Notes: generated by a model not told the origin, from the sequence alone. A stretch of 64,000 nucleotides of DNA from Rhodovulum kholense (GCF_003053725.1 NZ_QAYC01000008.1:62001-126000); one strand, 5' to 3'. Counted from the first letter of the stretch, positions 7,245 to 16,650 are shown. Translations and numbers: made by a program.

Positions 7245-9149
7245 TTGAACGCGCTGCACCCATTTTCCGCTTCGCCCGCCGCCGACCGCGTGCATCTTCG
7301 GCTGATGGAAACCTCGGACCTGCATGTGCATGTCTTTCCCTATGACTATTATTCCGACCGCCCCATCGACTCGGCCGGGCTGGCGCGCACCGCCGCGCTG
7401 ATCGCGACGCTCAGGGCCGAGGCGGCCAATACGCTATTGTTCGACAATGGCGATTTCCTGCAGGGCAACCCGATGGGCGACTATATCGCCCATGAACGCG
7501 GCCTGCGCCCGGGCGAAATGCATCCGATGATCGCCGCGATGAATGCGGTCGGCTATGACGCGGCGACGCTGGGCAATCACGATTTCAACTACGGGCTCGA
7601 CTTTTTGCTGACTGCGCTCGATGGCGCGCGGTTCCCGGTCGTGTCGGCCAATCTGCTGCCCGGCCCGCTGGCCCCGCCCGGGCTGGCCGCGCTGCCGCGC
7701 TATACGCTGCTGGACCGGACGGTGCGCGACGGCGCGGGACAGCCCCATCCGCTGAGGATCGGAGTGATCGGCTTCCTGCCGCCGCCCATTGCGATCTGGG
7801 ACCGCCGGCATCTGCACGGCCGGGCCGAGGGTGGCGACATCGTCGCGGCCGCCCGGGCGCTGGTGCCGCGGATGCGCGCCGACGGCGCCGATCTGGTCGT
7901 GGCGCTGGCCCATTCCGGCATCGGCGAGCCCGACCATGTCGACCGGCAGGAGAATGCCTGCCTGCCGCTGGCCGGGATCGAGGGAATCGACGCGATCCTG
8001 TCGGGACATCAGCACATGACCCTGCCCGGTCCCGATTTCGCGGGCATCCCCGGGGTCGATGCCGAGGCGGGCACGATCTGCGGCAAGCCCGCCGTCATGC
8101 CCGGCTTCTGGGGATCGCATCTTGGCGTGGTCGACCTGCTGCTCGAGCGTGGCACGGCCGGGTGGCGGGTGGCCGAACACCGCAGCGCGGTGCACCCGAT
8201 CGCGCACCGAAAGCCCGGCCGCGGGGTGGTGCCGCTGGTGTCCAGCAATCCCGAGGTGATAACGGCCGCGGCGCCCGCCCATGCCGAGACGCTGGCCTAT
8301 ACCCGCCGCGCCGTCGGCCGCACCGAAGTGCCGCTGCACAGCTATTTCTCGCTGGTGACCAACGACGCCTCGGTCAAGATCGTCGCCGACGCCCAGCGCT
8401 GGTACCTGGCCGAGATGCTGAAGGGCACCCGCCACGAGGGCCTGCCGCTGCTGTCGGCGGCGGCACCGTTCAAGGCGGGCGGCCATGGCGGACCGGACTA
8501 CTACACCGACGTGCCCGCGGGCGACATCGCGATCCGAAACGTCGCCGATCTTTACCTTTACCCCAACACGGTGCGCGCGGTGCGGGTGACCGGCGCCCAG
8601 CTGCGCGGCTGGCTCGAACGCTCGGCCGCGCTCTTCAACCGGATCGAGCCGGGCCAACCCGACCAGATCCTGCTGAATCCCGAGGCCCCGTGCTATAATT
8701 TCGACGTGATCTGCGGGGTCGAATATCGGATCGACCTCAGCCGGCCGCCGCGCTTCGGGCCGGGGGGCCGGCTGCTGGACCCGACCGCGGGACGCATCTC
8801 GGGGCTGAGCTGGCAGGGACAGCCAGTGACCGACGACATGGAATTCGTGGTCGCGACCAACAGTTTCCGGGCCAGCGGCGGCGGCGGCTTTCCCGGCACC
8901 GGGGTCGACACCGTGGCGTTCGAGGCGCCCGATGCCAACCGCGACGTGCTGCTGCGCTATATCGCCGAACACGGCACCGTCGCGCCGCGGGCCGATGCCA
9001 CCTGGCGCTTCGAGGATCTGCCCGGCACCACGGTCCTGTTCGACACCAGCCCGGCCGCGCTCGATCATCTCGACGAGCTGCGCGACCTCGCTCTCGAGCC
9101 CGCAGAAAACGGCCCCGACGGCTTCCTGCGTCTTCGCATCGCGCTTTAG
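7245..9149 (+). CDS. cpdB: CpdB/UshA-type metallophosphoesterase (2',3'-cyclic-nucleotide phosphodiesterase / 3'-nucleotidase)
   Basis: About 634 residues. An N-terminal calcineurin-like metallophosphoesterase domain holds SDLHVHVF, DNGDFLQGN, LGNHDFNYG and LSGHQH, which are the dimetal ligands. A C-terminal 5'-nucleotidase substrate domain follows, with ATNSFRASGGGGFPG near residue 540. Canonical CpdB is periplasmic, yet no signal peptide is visible here, so this form may be cytoplasmic. No ATG lies at the 5' end. The TTG at 7245 has a GGCGGGGG ribosome site five bases away and is preferred over TTG 7215 or GTG 7290. Confidence 0.85.
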   Translation: MNALHPFSASPAADRVHLRLMETSDLHVHVFPYDYYSDRPIDSAGLARTAALIATLRAEAANTLLFDNGDFLQGNPMGDYIAHERGLRPGEMHPMIAAMNAVGYDAATLGNHDFNYGLDFLLTALDGARFPVVSANLLPGPLAPPGLAALPRYTLLDRTVRDGAGQPHPLRIGVIGFLPPPIAIWDRRHLHGRAEGGDIVAAARALVPRMRADGADLVVALAHSGIGEPDHVDRQENACLPLAGIEGIDAILSGHQHMTLPGPDFAGIPGVDAEAGTICGKPAVMPGFWGSHLGVVDLLLERGTAGWRVAEHRSAVHPIAHRKPGRGVVPLVSSNPEVITAAAPAHAETLAYTRRAVGRTEVPLHSYFSLVTNDASVKIVADAQRWYLAEMLKGTRHEGLPLLSAAAPFKAGGHGGPDYYTDVPAGDIAIRNVADLYLYPNTVRAVRVTGAQLRGWLERSAALFNRIEPGQPDQILLNPEAPCYNFDVICGVEYRIDLSRPPRFGPGGRLLDPTAGRISGLSWQGQPVTDDMEFVVATNSFRASGGGGFPGTGVDTVAFEAPDANRDVLLRYIAEHGTVAPRADATWRFEDLPGTTVLFDTSPAALDHLDELRDLALEPAENGPDGFLRLRIAL

Positions 9150-9256
9150 CGCCGCCCCCGCTGCGCCGGGCAGCGGCATGGGACCGGTCCGGAAACGGCC
9201 CCGAACGGCCCCGACCTGGCCCGGAACGGGTCCGCCCACCCGTCCGGATCGAAAAT

Positions 9257-9285
9257 TTCACATTGGAATGACTAAACGATGTAAA
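9257..9285 (+). promoter_or_regulatory. Probable promoter of the RND efflux operon
   Basis: An AT-rich island in an otherwise GC-rich leader contains TTCACA (9257-9262) and TGTAAA (9280-9285) with a 17-base spacer, about 50 bases before the GTG start of the adaptor gene. No regulator gene is adjacent. Confidence 0.5.
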
Positions 9286-9334
9286 CTTTCCCGGAGCCCG
9301 CCCCGATGCGGGCCCTTGGGGGAGGGACTTCACC

Positions 9335-10426
9335 GTGACCGGAATCCGCCTGTTTCTCGGGGCGATCTGTCTTGGCTGCGCGGCCCATGCGCAGCAGACG
9401 CCGCCGCCATCGGTTGTCGCCGTGCCCGCCACGACGATGGAGCTGACCCGGACCGCCACCTTCAACGGCCGCCTCGACGCCGACCGCACCGTCGCGCTGG
9501 TGGCGCGCGTGGGCGGGATGCTTGAGGAAATCGGCTTCGAACCCGGGGAGTTGGTCGCCGAGGGCCAGGTGCTGTTCCGGATCGAGAAGGACCTGTTTCA
9601 GACCGCCGTCAAGGAGGCCGAAGGCGCGCTGCGCACGGCCGAGGCCGCCCGCGACCGCGCCCGGCTGGAACGGGACCGGCAGGCGGAACTGGTCGCGCGG
9701 AATGCCGCCGCGCAGGCCATCCTCGACACGGCCGAGGCCGATCTTGCCAGCCGGGAGGGCGACGTGATTCGCCTGTCGGCGGCGCTCGACCGCGCCCGGC
9801 TGAACCTGTCCTATACCGAGATCGCGGCCCCCTTCGCCGGCCGCATCGGGCCGCCCGAGGTCGATGCCGGGGCGATGATCGCGGCCGGAGCGGGGCCACT
9901 GGCGGTGCTGATCCGGCTGGACCCGATGCATGCGGAATTTCAGGTGCCGACCGCCGTGCTGCGCAGCTATCTGGAACGGGTCGCGGCCGGAGCGGCCAGC
10001 GACATCGACGCGGTGACGCTGACGCTGGCCAATGGCACGGTCTACGACCGGCCCGGCGATGTCGATTTCGTCGACAGCGCGGTCACCGGAGGCACCGACA
10101 GCGTCACCCTGCGCGCCCGCTTCGACAATCCCGAGGGGCTGCTGCTGGATGGCGAGCTGGTCCGGGTACAGCTGACCGCGCAGCAACCGGCGCCGGAACT
10201 GGCAGTGCCGCAGCAGGCGGTGCAGCGCGACGTGCAGGGCGCCTTCGTGCTGGTGGTCGGCGACGGCGACAGGGCCGAGCTGCGCCGGGTCACGGTCGGG
10301 CGCACCGCCCGGGGATTTGCGGTGATCGCGGACGGTCTTGCCGAGGGCGAGAGGGTGATCACCGAAGGTCTGAACAAGGTCCGGCCCGGCCAGCCCGTGG
10401 ACGCGGCCGCCCCGGTGGACGGCTAG
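9335..10426 (+). CDS. RND efflux periplasmic adaptor (membrane fusion protein)
   Basis: A 363-residue HlyD/AcrA-family adaptor that links the inner-membrane RND pump to an outer-membrane channel. It has a signal peptide (about 1-19, ending AHAQ), no clear lipobox, a split biotinyl-lipoyl domain, and an alpha-helical hairpin of about 100-165 rich in Ala, Glu and Arg. A beta-barrel (IAAPFAGRIGP onward) and a membrane-proximal domain complete it. The start is GTG, preceded by GGGGGAGGG. Only three bases separate its stop from the permease start. The outer-membrane component is not encoded here, so the pump probably shares a TolC-type channel made elsewhere. Confidence 0.92.
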   Translation: MTGIRLFLGAICLGCAAHAQQTPPPSVVAVPATTMELTRTATFNGRLDADRTVALVARVGGMLEEIGFEPGELVAEGQVLFRIEKDLFQTAVKEAEGALRTAEAARDRARLERDRQAELVARNAAAQAILDTAEADLASREGDVIRLSAALDRARLNLSYTEIAAPFAGRIGPPEVDAGAMIAAGAGPLAVLIRLDPMHAEFQVPTAVLRSYLERVAAGAASDIDAVTLTLANGTVYDRPGDVDFVDSAVTGGTDSVTLRARFDNPEGLLLDGELVRVQLTAQQPAPELAVPQQAVQRDVQGAFVLVVGDGDRAELRRVTVGRTARGFAVIADGLAEGERVITEGLNKVRPGQPVDAAAPVDG

Positions 10427-10429
10427 ACC

Positions 10430-13400
10430 ATGCTGGCCCGGACCTTCATCCGCCGCCCCCGCCTGGCCGGGGTCATCTCGATCGTGCTGTTCATCGCCGG
10501 GCTGATCGCCCTGACCAAGATGCCGGTCGAACAGTTTCCCGATATCGTGCCGCCGCAGGTCTCGGTCACCGCAAGCTACCCGGGCGCCGGAGCCCAAGTG
10601 GTCGAAGAGACCGTGGCCCAGGTCATCGAGGACCAGGTGACCGGGGTCGACGACATGATCTACATGTCCTCGACCTCGGGGGCGGACGGCACCTACATCC
10701 TGACGATCAGTTTCGAGGTCGGCACCGATCCCGACATCGCCACGGTGAACGTGCAGAACCGCGTGGCCCTGGCCGAGCCGCTGCTGCCGCCCGAGGTCAG
10801 ACAGACCGGGGTGAAGGTCGCCAAGAAATCCTCGTCGCTGCTGATGGGCGTCGCGCTTTACGCGACCGACGGCCGCGTCACCGGGGGCGATCTGACCAAC
10901 TATGCCCGGATCAACCTGCTGGATGCGCTGAAACGGGTCGAGGGCGTCGGCGATGCCTCGATGTTCGGCGCGAACCAGTTCGCGATGCTCGTCGATCTGG
11001 ACGTGGACCGGCTGGCCGCGCTGAACCTGACGCCCTCGGATGTCGCCGCCGCGCTGAAAAGCCAGAACCTTCAGGCGGCCATTGGCCGGGTCGGCGGGCA
11101 GCCGGTCACCGACGATCCGGGGATGCAGCTGAACATCTCGACCAGAGGGCGGCTGGAAAGCCCCGAAGAATTCGCCCAAATCATCGTCCGCTCGGCCGCC
11201 GACGGCAGCGTGGTGCGGGTGGGCGATGTGGCCGATGTGCAACTGGGCGACCGCAGTTCCGACGTGACGACCAGCTTCGACGGCGCGCCCGCGACGCTGA
11301 TCGGGCTGTATCTCGCGCCCGGCGGCAATGCCATCGCGGCGGCCGACGGGGTCAAGGCGGTGATGGCCCGCGCGGCCGAACGCTTTCCCGAGGGCATGGC
11401 CTACACGGCCGTCTCGGACAGCTCGGTCTTCGTGAAGGAAAGCATCGCGGCGGTCGAGCATACGCTGATCGAGGCTTTCGTGCTGGTCGTGCTGGTGGTC
11501 TTCGTCTTCCTCGGGTCGCTCAGGGCCACCATCGTGCCGCTGATCGCGGTGCCGGTGGCGCTGGTCGGAACCTTCGCGGTGATGCTAGCGATGGGCTTCA
11601 CGCTGAACACCGTGTCGCTGCTGGCGCTGGTGCTGGCCATCGGCATCGTCGTCGACGACGCCATTGTCGTGGTCGAGGCGGTCGAGGCCAAGATGGAAGA
11701 GGACCACTCGCTTGACCCTGCGCAAGCCGCCGAGGCGGCGATGGGCGAGATCACCGGCGCCATCGTCGCAATCACGCTGGTTCTGCTATCGGTCTTCGTG
11801 CCGGTCGCCTTCATTCCCGGCATTTCGGGTCAGCTCTTCCAGCAATTCGCGGTGGCGGTCTCGGTCTCGATGGTGATCTCGGCGATCAACGCGCTGACCC
11901 TGTCGCCCGCGCTCTGCGCCATCGTGCTGAGGCCCCATCACGGCCCCCGCAAGGGGATCATGGGCCGGATCTCGACCGGCATCGACGCCGCGCGCGACCG
12001 CTATGCGGCGGCGGCGGGCGCGCTGGTGAGGCGGTCGGTTCTGGGGCTCGTGCTGCTCGCGGGCGCCATGGTTCTGACGGGCGGGCTTTTCCGCGCGGTG
12101 CCCTCGGGGTTTCTGCCGGCCGAGGATCAGGGATCCTTCATCGTCGAGACCCGCCTGCCCGAGGCCGCATCGGTCAACCGCACCGCCGCCGCGCAGCGCG
12201 AGGTCGAACGGATCCTGCAGGGCCTGCCCGGCGTGGCCAGCGTCACCTCGGTCACCGGCTTCTCGATCCTCGACGGGATCACCCGGTCGAACGCGGCCTT
12301 CGCGCTGGTCTCGATGGCCCCGTTCGAGGAACGAACCACCGAAGAAACCTCGGTCTTTGCCGCGATCCGACAGGCCATGGTGCAGGGCGCGGCGATCCGC
12401 GAGGCGCAGGTCATCGCCTTCAACCTGCCGCCCATCGCCGGGCTCGGCAGCGGGTCGGGGTTCGAGCTGCAACTGCTCGACACCCAGGGCCGGCCCGCGG
12501 CCGACCTGGCCGCGACCGCCCGGGGGCTTGCCTTCGCCGCGAACGGAGACCCGCGACTGTCCGGCGTCTACACGACCTTCTCGGCCGACAGCCCGCAGCT
12601 TTTCCTCGATATCGACCGCGAGCGGCTTTATGCGCTGGGCATCCCGGTCTCGGACGTCTTCGCCGCGCTGCAACCCACGCTGGGGTCGGCCTATGTCAAC
12701 GACTTCAATCTCTTCGGCCGGTCCTGGCAGGTGCGGATGACGGCCCTGCCCGGCGACCGCGACGAGGTGGGCGACATCGCGCGGATCCATGTGCGCACCG
12801 CGAACGGCGAAATGGTTCCGGTCGGCGCCTTCGCCAGCGCGGACTACACCACCGGGCCGCTGTCGCTGCAACGCTACAACAACCAGCGCGCCGCCAGGAT
12901 CACCGGCGATCCGGCGCCCGGCACCGCCTCGGGCGCGGCGCTGGCCGCGATGGAAGAGGTCGCCGCGGCCAGCCTGCCGCCGGGCTATGAAGTCGAATGG
13001 ACGGGCACCGCGCTGCAGGAAAAGCAGGCCGCCGGGCAGACCGCGGCGATCCTCGCGCTGGCGGTGCTGTTTGCCTATCTCTTCCTCGTGGCGCTTTACG
13101 AAAGCTGGACGATCCCGGTGCCGGTGCTGCTGTCGGTCAGCTTCGGGGTCGCGGGGGCGATGCTGGCGCTGCTGGCGACCGGGCTGCCCTTCAACCTCTA
13201 TGCCCAGATCGGGCTGGTGGTGCTGCTGGCGCTGGCCGCGAAGAACGCGATCCTGATCGTCGAATTCGCCAAGGCGCGGCGCGAGGCCGGGGCAGGCATC
13301 GCCGAGGCCGCCATCGAGGGCGCCCATGCCCGGTTTCGCGCGGTGATGATGACCAGCTTCGCCTTCATCGCCGGGTTGATCCCGCTGGTCACCGCCGAGG

Positions 13401-13591
13401 GCGCCTCGATGCTGTCGCGCCGGGCGGTCGGCACCGGGGTCGCGGGCGGGATGCTGGCCGCGGCGGTCGTGGGCATCTTCGTGATCCCCGCGCTGTACGT
13501 GGTCTTCCAGACCCTGCGCGAAAGGATCAGGGGCGGCGCGGGCGACCGGACGGATCAGGCAAGGGAGGCGGTGGCAACTCCCGGGGAATGA
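10430..13591 (+). CDS. RND multidrug efflux permease (AcrB/MexB type, HAE1)
   Basis: A 1053-residue proton-driven drug exporter of the inner membrane. It starts [15 protein letters not shown] and shows the HAE1 layout: helix 1, a large periplasmic loop, helices 2-7, a second periplasmic loop, and helices 8-12. The proton relay aspartates are D409 and D410 in [12 protein letters not shown], and the partner lysine lies in [13 protein letters not shown] near 945. Full length and intact. It is cotranscribed with the adaptor. No local repressor gene is present, so control is probably by a distant regulator or constitutive. Confidence 0.95.
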   Translation: MLARTFIRRPRLAGVISIVLFIAGLIALTKMPVEQFPDIVPPQVSVTASYPGAGAQVVEETVAQVIEDQVTGVDDMIYMSSTSGADGTYILTISFEVGTDPDIATVNVQNRVALAEPLLPPEVRQTGVKVAKKSSSLLMGVALYATDGRVTGGDLTNYARINLLDALKRVEGVGDASMFGANQFAMLVDLDVDRLAALNLTPSDVAAALKSQNLQAAIGRVGGQPVTDDPGMQLNISTRGRLESPEEFAQIIVRSAADGSVVRVGDVADVQLGDRSSDVTTSFDGAPATLIGLYLAPGGNAIAAADGVKAVMARAAERFPEGMAYTAVSDSSVFVKESIAAVEHTLIEAFVLVVLVVFVFLGSLRATIVPLIAVPVALVGTFAVMLAMGFTLNTVSLLALVLAIGIVVDDAIVVVEAVEAKMEEDHSLDPAQAAEAAMGEITGAIVAITLVLLSVFVPVAFIPGISGQLFQQFAVAVSVSMVISAINALTLSPALCAIVLRPHHGPRKGIMGRISTGIDAARDRYAAAAGALVRRSVLGLVLLAGAMVLTGGLFRAVPSGFLPAEDQGSFIVETRLPEAASVNRTAAAQREVERILQGLPGVASVTSVTGFSILDGITRSNAAFALVSMAPFEERTTEETSVFAAIRQAMVQGAAIREAQVIAFNLPPIAGLGSGSGFELQLLDTQGRPAADLAATARGLAFAANGDPRLSGVYTTFSADSPQLFLDIDRERLYALGIPVSDVFAALQPTLGSAYVNDFNLFGRSWQVRMTALPGDRDEVGDIARIHVRTANGEMVPVGAFASADYTTGPLSLQRYNNQRAARITGDPAPGTASGAALAAMEEVAAASLPPGYEVEWTGTALQEKQAAGQTAAILALAVLFAYLFLVALYESWTIPVPVLLSVSFGVAGAMLALLATGLPFNLYAQIGLVVLLALAAKNAILIVEFAKARREAGAGIAEAAIEGAHARFRAVMMTSFAFIAGLIPLVTAEGASMLSRRAVGTGVAGGMLAAAVVGIFVIPALYVVFQTLRERIRGGAGDRTDQAREAVATPGE

Positions 13592-13664
13592 TGCAAGGCG
13601 CGGGCCTGCCGGATCGAGGATCCGACACGTGACGGGCTGTTCGACTTCTTTGGCGAAAGGGGTG

Positions 13665-13741
13665 TGGTACCGCCTCCCCGGCTCGAACGGGGGACCCCCA
13701 GATCCACAATCTGGTGCTCTAACCAACTGAGCTAAGGCGGC
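13665..13741 (-). tRNA. tRNA-His (GTG anticodon)
   Basis: A complete cloverleaf on the minus strand with CCA encoded (13665-13667). The anticodon arm reads CCAGA-TTGTGGA-TCTGG, giving GTG, and the T-arm is CCCCG-TTCGAGC-CGGGG. The acceptor stem starts G1 and ends U72 with discriminator A73. The base before G1 is T, so the usual G-1 is not encoded and the G-1:C73 pair is missing, as known for many alphaproteobacteria. Confidence 0.96.
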
Positions 13742-13920
13742 ACTGTCCGCGCGATTTAGCGCCCCCCCGACGCGATTGCAAGACCCGTTCTCGACCGCAG
13801 GCACGTCATCACAGGACAGCCGCCCCCCTGAAGGACAGGCCCGCGTTGCCCTCGCCGCCCTTGCCAGACCCGGGCCAACGCGCTAACCCGGCGGCTTCAT
13901 CACCCCGGGGAACCTGCGCC

Positions 13921-14139
13921 ATGGGCATCGACAAGCAAAGCGACTTCGCCGCCAACCTGCAGATCGGACCGACCAGTCTTGGCATGGTGCGGATCTATGT
14001 CGAAGGCGAGGGGCTGGAGATCCCGATGGATTTCGACCCCGAGGAAGCCGAGGAAATCGCGGACGAACTGCGCGCCGCCGCCGCTCAGGCGCGGGCCATG
14101 ACCGAGAAGAAGGTCAAGGCCCCCAAGCCGAAGGGCTGA
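13921..14139 (+). CDS. Small DUF6324 family protein
   Basis: A 72-residue acidic protein of unknown function. It begins MGIDKQSDFAANLQIGP, has a beta-strand core (MVRIYVEGEGLEIPM) followed by an acidic helix (DPEEAEEIADELRAAAAQA), and ends in a lysine-rich tail. I recognise the pattern as the DUF6324 family of Rhodobacteraceae. The frame is open to 13846, but the ATG at 13921 begins the conserved region. Its last 26 bases overlap the end of the convergent mmcB gene. Confidence 0.75.
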   Translation: MGIDKQSDFAANLQIGPTSLGMVRIYVEGEGLEIPMDFDPEEAEEIADELRAAAAQARAMTEKKVKAPKPKG

Positions 14140-14578
14140 GGCCGGGATCGCGGAGCGCCTGCAGCCGCAGCGCGGCATGGCGGGCGAATCTGTGGATCAG
14201 CGCCTTGCGCCGCGCCGGCGCCAGACGGGATTCGGGAGCCTCGCGCACCAGGTCGGCGCCATAGGCATCGGCAAGGATCAGCCCGGTGTCCGGCGGCAGC
14301 AGCTCGGACGGGAAATCGGCGTCCACCGCCCAGAAGAACCGGTCGCACCAGTCGAGATACCCGGTCCATTTCCGGTCCGAGGTGAAATCGGCGCGGCTCG
14401 ACTTGCACTCGATCACCCAGATCTCGTCCTTCGGGCCCAGCGCCATGACATCGACCCGCAGCCCCGCCGCGGGCGCCAGTTCCTCGACCGTGGCAAAGCC
14501 CAGATCGCGCAGGTGGCGGCAGACGCCGCGGGCCAGAAGCTGGCCGGGGGCAAGCGGGATCGGGCCGGGATCGGACAT
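14114..14578 (-). CDS. mmcB: MmcB family DNA repair protein (DUF1052)
   Basis: A 154-residue protein of the MmcB family, linked to DNA damage repair in Caulobacter and relatives. The fold resembles PD-(D/E)XK nucleases: LRVDVMAL supplies the acidic residue, and WVIECKSSRADF supplies the E-x-K pair at about 53-56. A DWCDRFFWAV segment follows. Start MSDPGPIPLAP at 14578; the frame is open upstream to 14626 but without homology. The 3' end overlaps the convergent DUF6324 gene by 26 bases. No SOS box was identified in the short upstream region. Confidence 0.82.
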   Translation of the reverse strand: MSDPGPIPLAPGQLLARGVCRHLRDLGFATVEELAPAAGLRVDVMALGPKDEIWVIECKSSRADFTSDRKWTGYLDWCDRFFWAVDADFPSELLPPDTGLILADAYGADLVREAPESRLAPARRKALIHRFARHAALRLQALRDPGLSPSAWGP

Positions 14579-14616
14579 GGCGCGACCATGATCCACGCGC
14601 CGCCGCTCGACAAGCC

Positions 14617-14645
14617 TTGTCGGCACGGCACCGGCATCCTATCTA
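14617..14645 (+). promoter_or_regulatory. Putative promoter of the structured RNA
   Basis: TTGTCG (14617-14622) and TATCTA (14640-14645) are spaced by 17 bases. The predicted start falls at about 14652, immediately before the closing stem of the RNA candidate. The -35 is a good match and the -10 a moderate one. Confidence 0.45.
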
Positions 14646-14652
14646 TCGCCGA

Positions 14653-14814
14653 GGCGGGGTCTGCCCTTCCCGTGCAGAGGTCAAATTCCGGTGGCCTTAA
14701 GCAAATCCGAGGGAGCTGGCTCTGTCCGGATCCTGGTCCGGTTACCCGGCGCCCACCTGTAGTAACAGGTCCTCGGGAATTGCAATGCCTCCACGTTTGC
14801 GGTGGTCCCGCCCC
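14653..14814 (+). ncRNA. ssrS: Candidate structured small RNA of about 160 nt, possibly 6S RNA
   Basis: The roughly 440-base gap between mmcB and the next gene holds a strongly structured segment without a credible ORF. A closing stem pairs GGCGGG (14653-14658) with CCCGCC (14807-14812). Inside lie TCTGC/GCAGA, CCGAGG (14708) with CCTCGG (14771), CCGGA/TCCGG, and a perfect ACCTGT-AGTA-ACAGGT hairpin (14755-14770). Size, closing stem, open middle and a promoter at the exact 5' end suit 6S RNA, but several local hairpins are more branched than classical 6S. The strand choice rests on the promoter. The 6S name and symbol are tentative. Confidence 0.45.
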
Positions 14815-14961
14815 TTCCGCGCCCTGACGAAACCTGACGAATTCGTCCGCCACCTGGGCGTCAGGCGCCCGTTCGTCTGCGGCCCGTTCGACCGCCGCAT
14901 GGCCCTGCGGCCCGCGTGGCCGCCTGCGCCGTGGCCAGTCCCATCCCGTTGCCGACGCATG

Positions 14962-14984
14962 AAAAAGGCGGCCGAAGGGCCGCC
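14962..14984 (-). terminator. Rho-independent terminator
   Basis: On the minus strand GGCGGCC-CTTC-GGCCGCC forms a perfect 7-bp GC stem followed by TTTTT (14966-14962). It ends the transcript of the small membrane protein gene starting at 15351. Between here and the RNA candidate (14815-14961) only a GGGCG/CGCCC hairpin near 14856 is seen. Confidence 0.85.
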
Positions 14985-15021
14985 GTTCCAGTCGTGCATC
15001 TGAAACGAGGGGAAGGCCGGG

Positions 15022-15351
15022 TCAGCGCCGCATCCTGCGCTCGTCCTTCACCGGCACCGGGATCGGCACCAGAACCTCGGCCAGGCCGCGCACCGGTTCC
15101 CGGCGGCGGCGTCCGTTATCGGCGTCGTCGTCCCGGGCCATCGCCATGACCGCGATGCCGAACTGCACCCCGGCAAAGACGATCCCGTTGAACAGGAACA
15201 GAAGCGCCCCGGCAAGCCAGCCGCCCGAGACGTTGGTCACGAGGTGCCAGAGATTGGCGACGTCGAAATACATCAGAAGGCCGACGAAAAGACCCGACAG
15301 TACGAACCCGATGGCGGTCTGGCGGATGTAGAGGGTCACGAGCTTGGGCAT
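15022..15351 (-). CDS. Small membrane protein of unknown function
   Basis: A 109-residue protein with two hydrophobic helices (about 12-28 and 43-70) and a basic cytoplasmic tail (DNGRRRREPVRGLAE ... DERRMRR). No family is recognised. The start MPKLVTLYIRQ at 15351 has GGAG ten bases upstream. It ends 37 bases before a strong terminator, so it is probably a single-gene unit. Codon usage is like its neighbours. Its 3' end faces the structured RNA candidate. Confidence 0.7.
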   Translation of the reverse strand: MPKLVTLYIRQTAIGFVLSGLFVGLLMYFDVANLWHLVTNVSGGWLAGALLFLFNGIVFAGVQFGIAVMAMARDDDADNGRRRREPVRGLAEVLVPIPVPVKDERRMRR

Positions 15352-15640
15352 CGGTGTCTCCGTTCCTTGCTCCAATTAGGTAGCCATTCCGAGAAGGATT
15401 CCAAGAGGAAACTTGGGGCACCTGTCGATCGGCCCGGCCCGGCGCAGCGTCCGGCAGCCGGCTTCCGTAACGTCATCATGGGGCTGGAACGGTTAAGAGA
15501 GGGTTACCAAAGCCGACTCGGGCCCAGCGGCCATGCCGGGGCCCCTGACGAAGCCCCGAACAATCGGCAGATTCGCGAAGGTTCCAGAGGAAATCGGAAA
15601 CGGCGCGGCCGCTCAGGATGCCGCGATCAGAACGCCAGAC

Positions 15641-16114
15641 TCAGAAGGCTTCGGGGCGCGCCTCGCGGGCCATGTGATCGAGCACGGCATTGACGAATTT
15701 GGGCTCGCGGCCTTCGGGGAAGAACGCCTTGGCCACGTCAACATATTCGGTGATCACGACCTTCGGCGGCGCCTTGGCCTCGACCAGTTCGGCCCCGGCG
15801 GCGCGAAACAGCGCCCTCAGCGTCGGGTCGATCCGGGCAATGGGCCATTTCGCCACCAGCGCCCGGTCGGTCATCTGGTCGATCTTCGCCTGCCAGCTGA
15901 CGGCGCCTTCCAGGGTCGCGCGGAACAGGTCGACATCGCCCTCGGCCAGCTCTTCGCCGTCCTCGTAGCCGACCCCGAAGCGCCAGGTCTCGAATTCGCG
16001 CCGGACGGTGTCGACGCCCTGCCCCGACTGTTCCATCTGGAACAGCGCCTGGACCGCATAAAGCCGGGCGGCGGACCGCATCTGGTTGCGGTTGGGTTTG
16101 CGAGGCTCGGTCAT
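15641..16114 (-). CDS. nusB: Transcription antitermination factor NusB
   Basis: A 157-residue NusB, the all-helical RNA-binding partner of NusE in rRNA antitermination. Recognisable parts are RSAARLYAVQALFQMEQSG near the N-terminus, LRALFRAAGAEL in the middle, and VVITEYVDVAKAFFPEGR with EPKFVNAVLDHMAR at the C-terminus. Its start overlaps the ribH stop by four bases, so it is the last gene of the rib unit, as in most proteobacteria. Confidence 0.95.
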   Translation of the reverse strand: MTEPRKPNRNQMRSAARLYAVQALFQMEQSGQGVDTVRREFETWRFGVGYEDGEELAEGDVDLFRATLEGAVSWQAKIDQMTDRALVAKWPIARIDPTLRALFRAAGAELVEAKAPPKVVITEYVDVAKAFFPEGREPKFVNAVLDHMAREARPEAF

Positions 16115-16650
16115 GTGCGGTCGGTCCCCTCGGCGACCTGGAACCCGCCCGAGGGACGGAAGCCCACGCCCTTGGTCTCGCCGCTCCAGCGCCGCGCCAG
16201 CGCGATCAGATGCAGCGCCGCCGCCGCCGCGCCGCCGCCCTTGTCCATGTCGGCCGGATCGGCCCGGCGCAGCGCCTGGTCGCGGTTTTCGACCGTCAGG
16301 ACGCCGTTGCCGATCAGCGCGCCCTGCAGCCCCAGCAGCGTCAGCCCGCGCGAGCTGTCGTTGCAGACAGTCTCGTAATGGGTGGTTTCGCCCCGGATCA
16401 CGCAGCCCAGCGCGACATAGCCGTCGAAGTTCGACAGCCGGTGGGCCAGCGCGATGGCGGTCGGGATCTCGAGTGCGCCGGGCACCTCGATCAGCTCATG
16501 CGCGACACCGGCGGCGTCAAGCGTGGCGACCGCCCCGGCGATCAGCTTGTCGGCGATGTCGCGATAGAAGGGCGCGACGACGATCAGCAGTTTCGCGGGC
16601 CTATCGAAGGCCGGAAGCGCCAGCGTGTGATGGGGGTCCTGTTCGGCCAT
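16111..16650 (-). CDS. ribH: 6,7-dimethyl-8-ribityllumazine synthase
   Basis: A 179-residue lumazine synthase, which condenses 5-amino-6-ribitylaminouracil with 3,4-dihydroxy-2-butanone 4-phosphate. Family motifs include EVPGALEIPTAIALA, YVALGCVIRGETTHYE with the catalytic histidine, and NDSSRGLTLLGLQ. It ends with a slightly extended tail compared with E. coli RibH (156 residues). It lies three bases after ribB and overlaps nusB. Confidence 0.95.
   Translation of the reverse strand: MAEQDPHHTLALPAFDRPAKLLIVVAPFYRDIADKLIAGAVATLDAAGVAHELIEVPGALEIPTAIALAHRLSNFDGYVALGCVIRGETTHYETVCNDSSRGLTLLGLQGALIGNGVLTVENRDQALRRADPADMDKGGGAAAAALHLIALARRWSGETKGVGFRPSGGFQVAEGTDRT

Noticed and set aside
11786-13804. 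672-codon minus-strand frame opposite the RND permease
   Set aside because: Antisense shadow of a certain gene, and it also runs through the tRNA-His.
14742-14999. 85-codon minus-strand ORF in the gap after the small membrane protein
   Set aside because: It overlaps the structured RNA candidate and the terminator, has no homology pattern, and is not preceded by a ribosome site.
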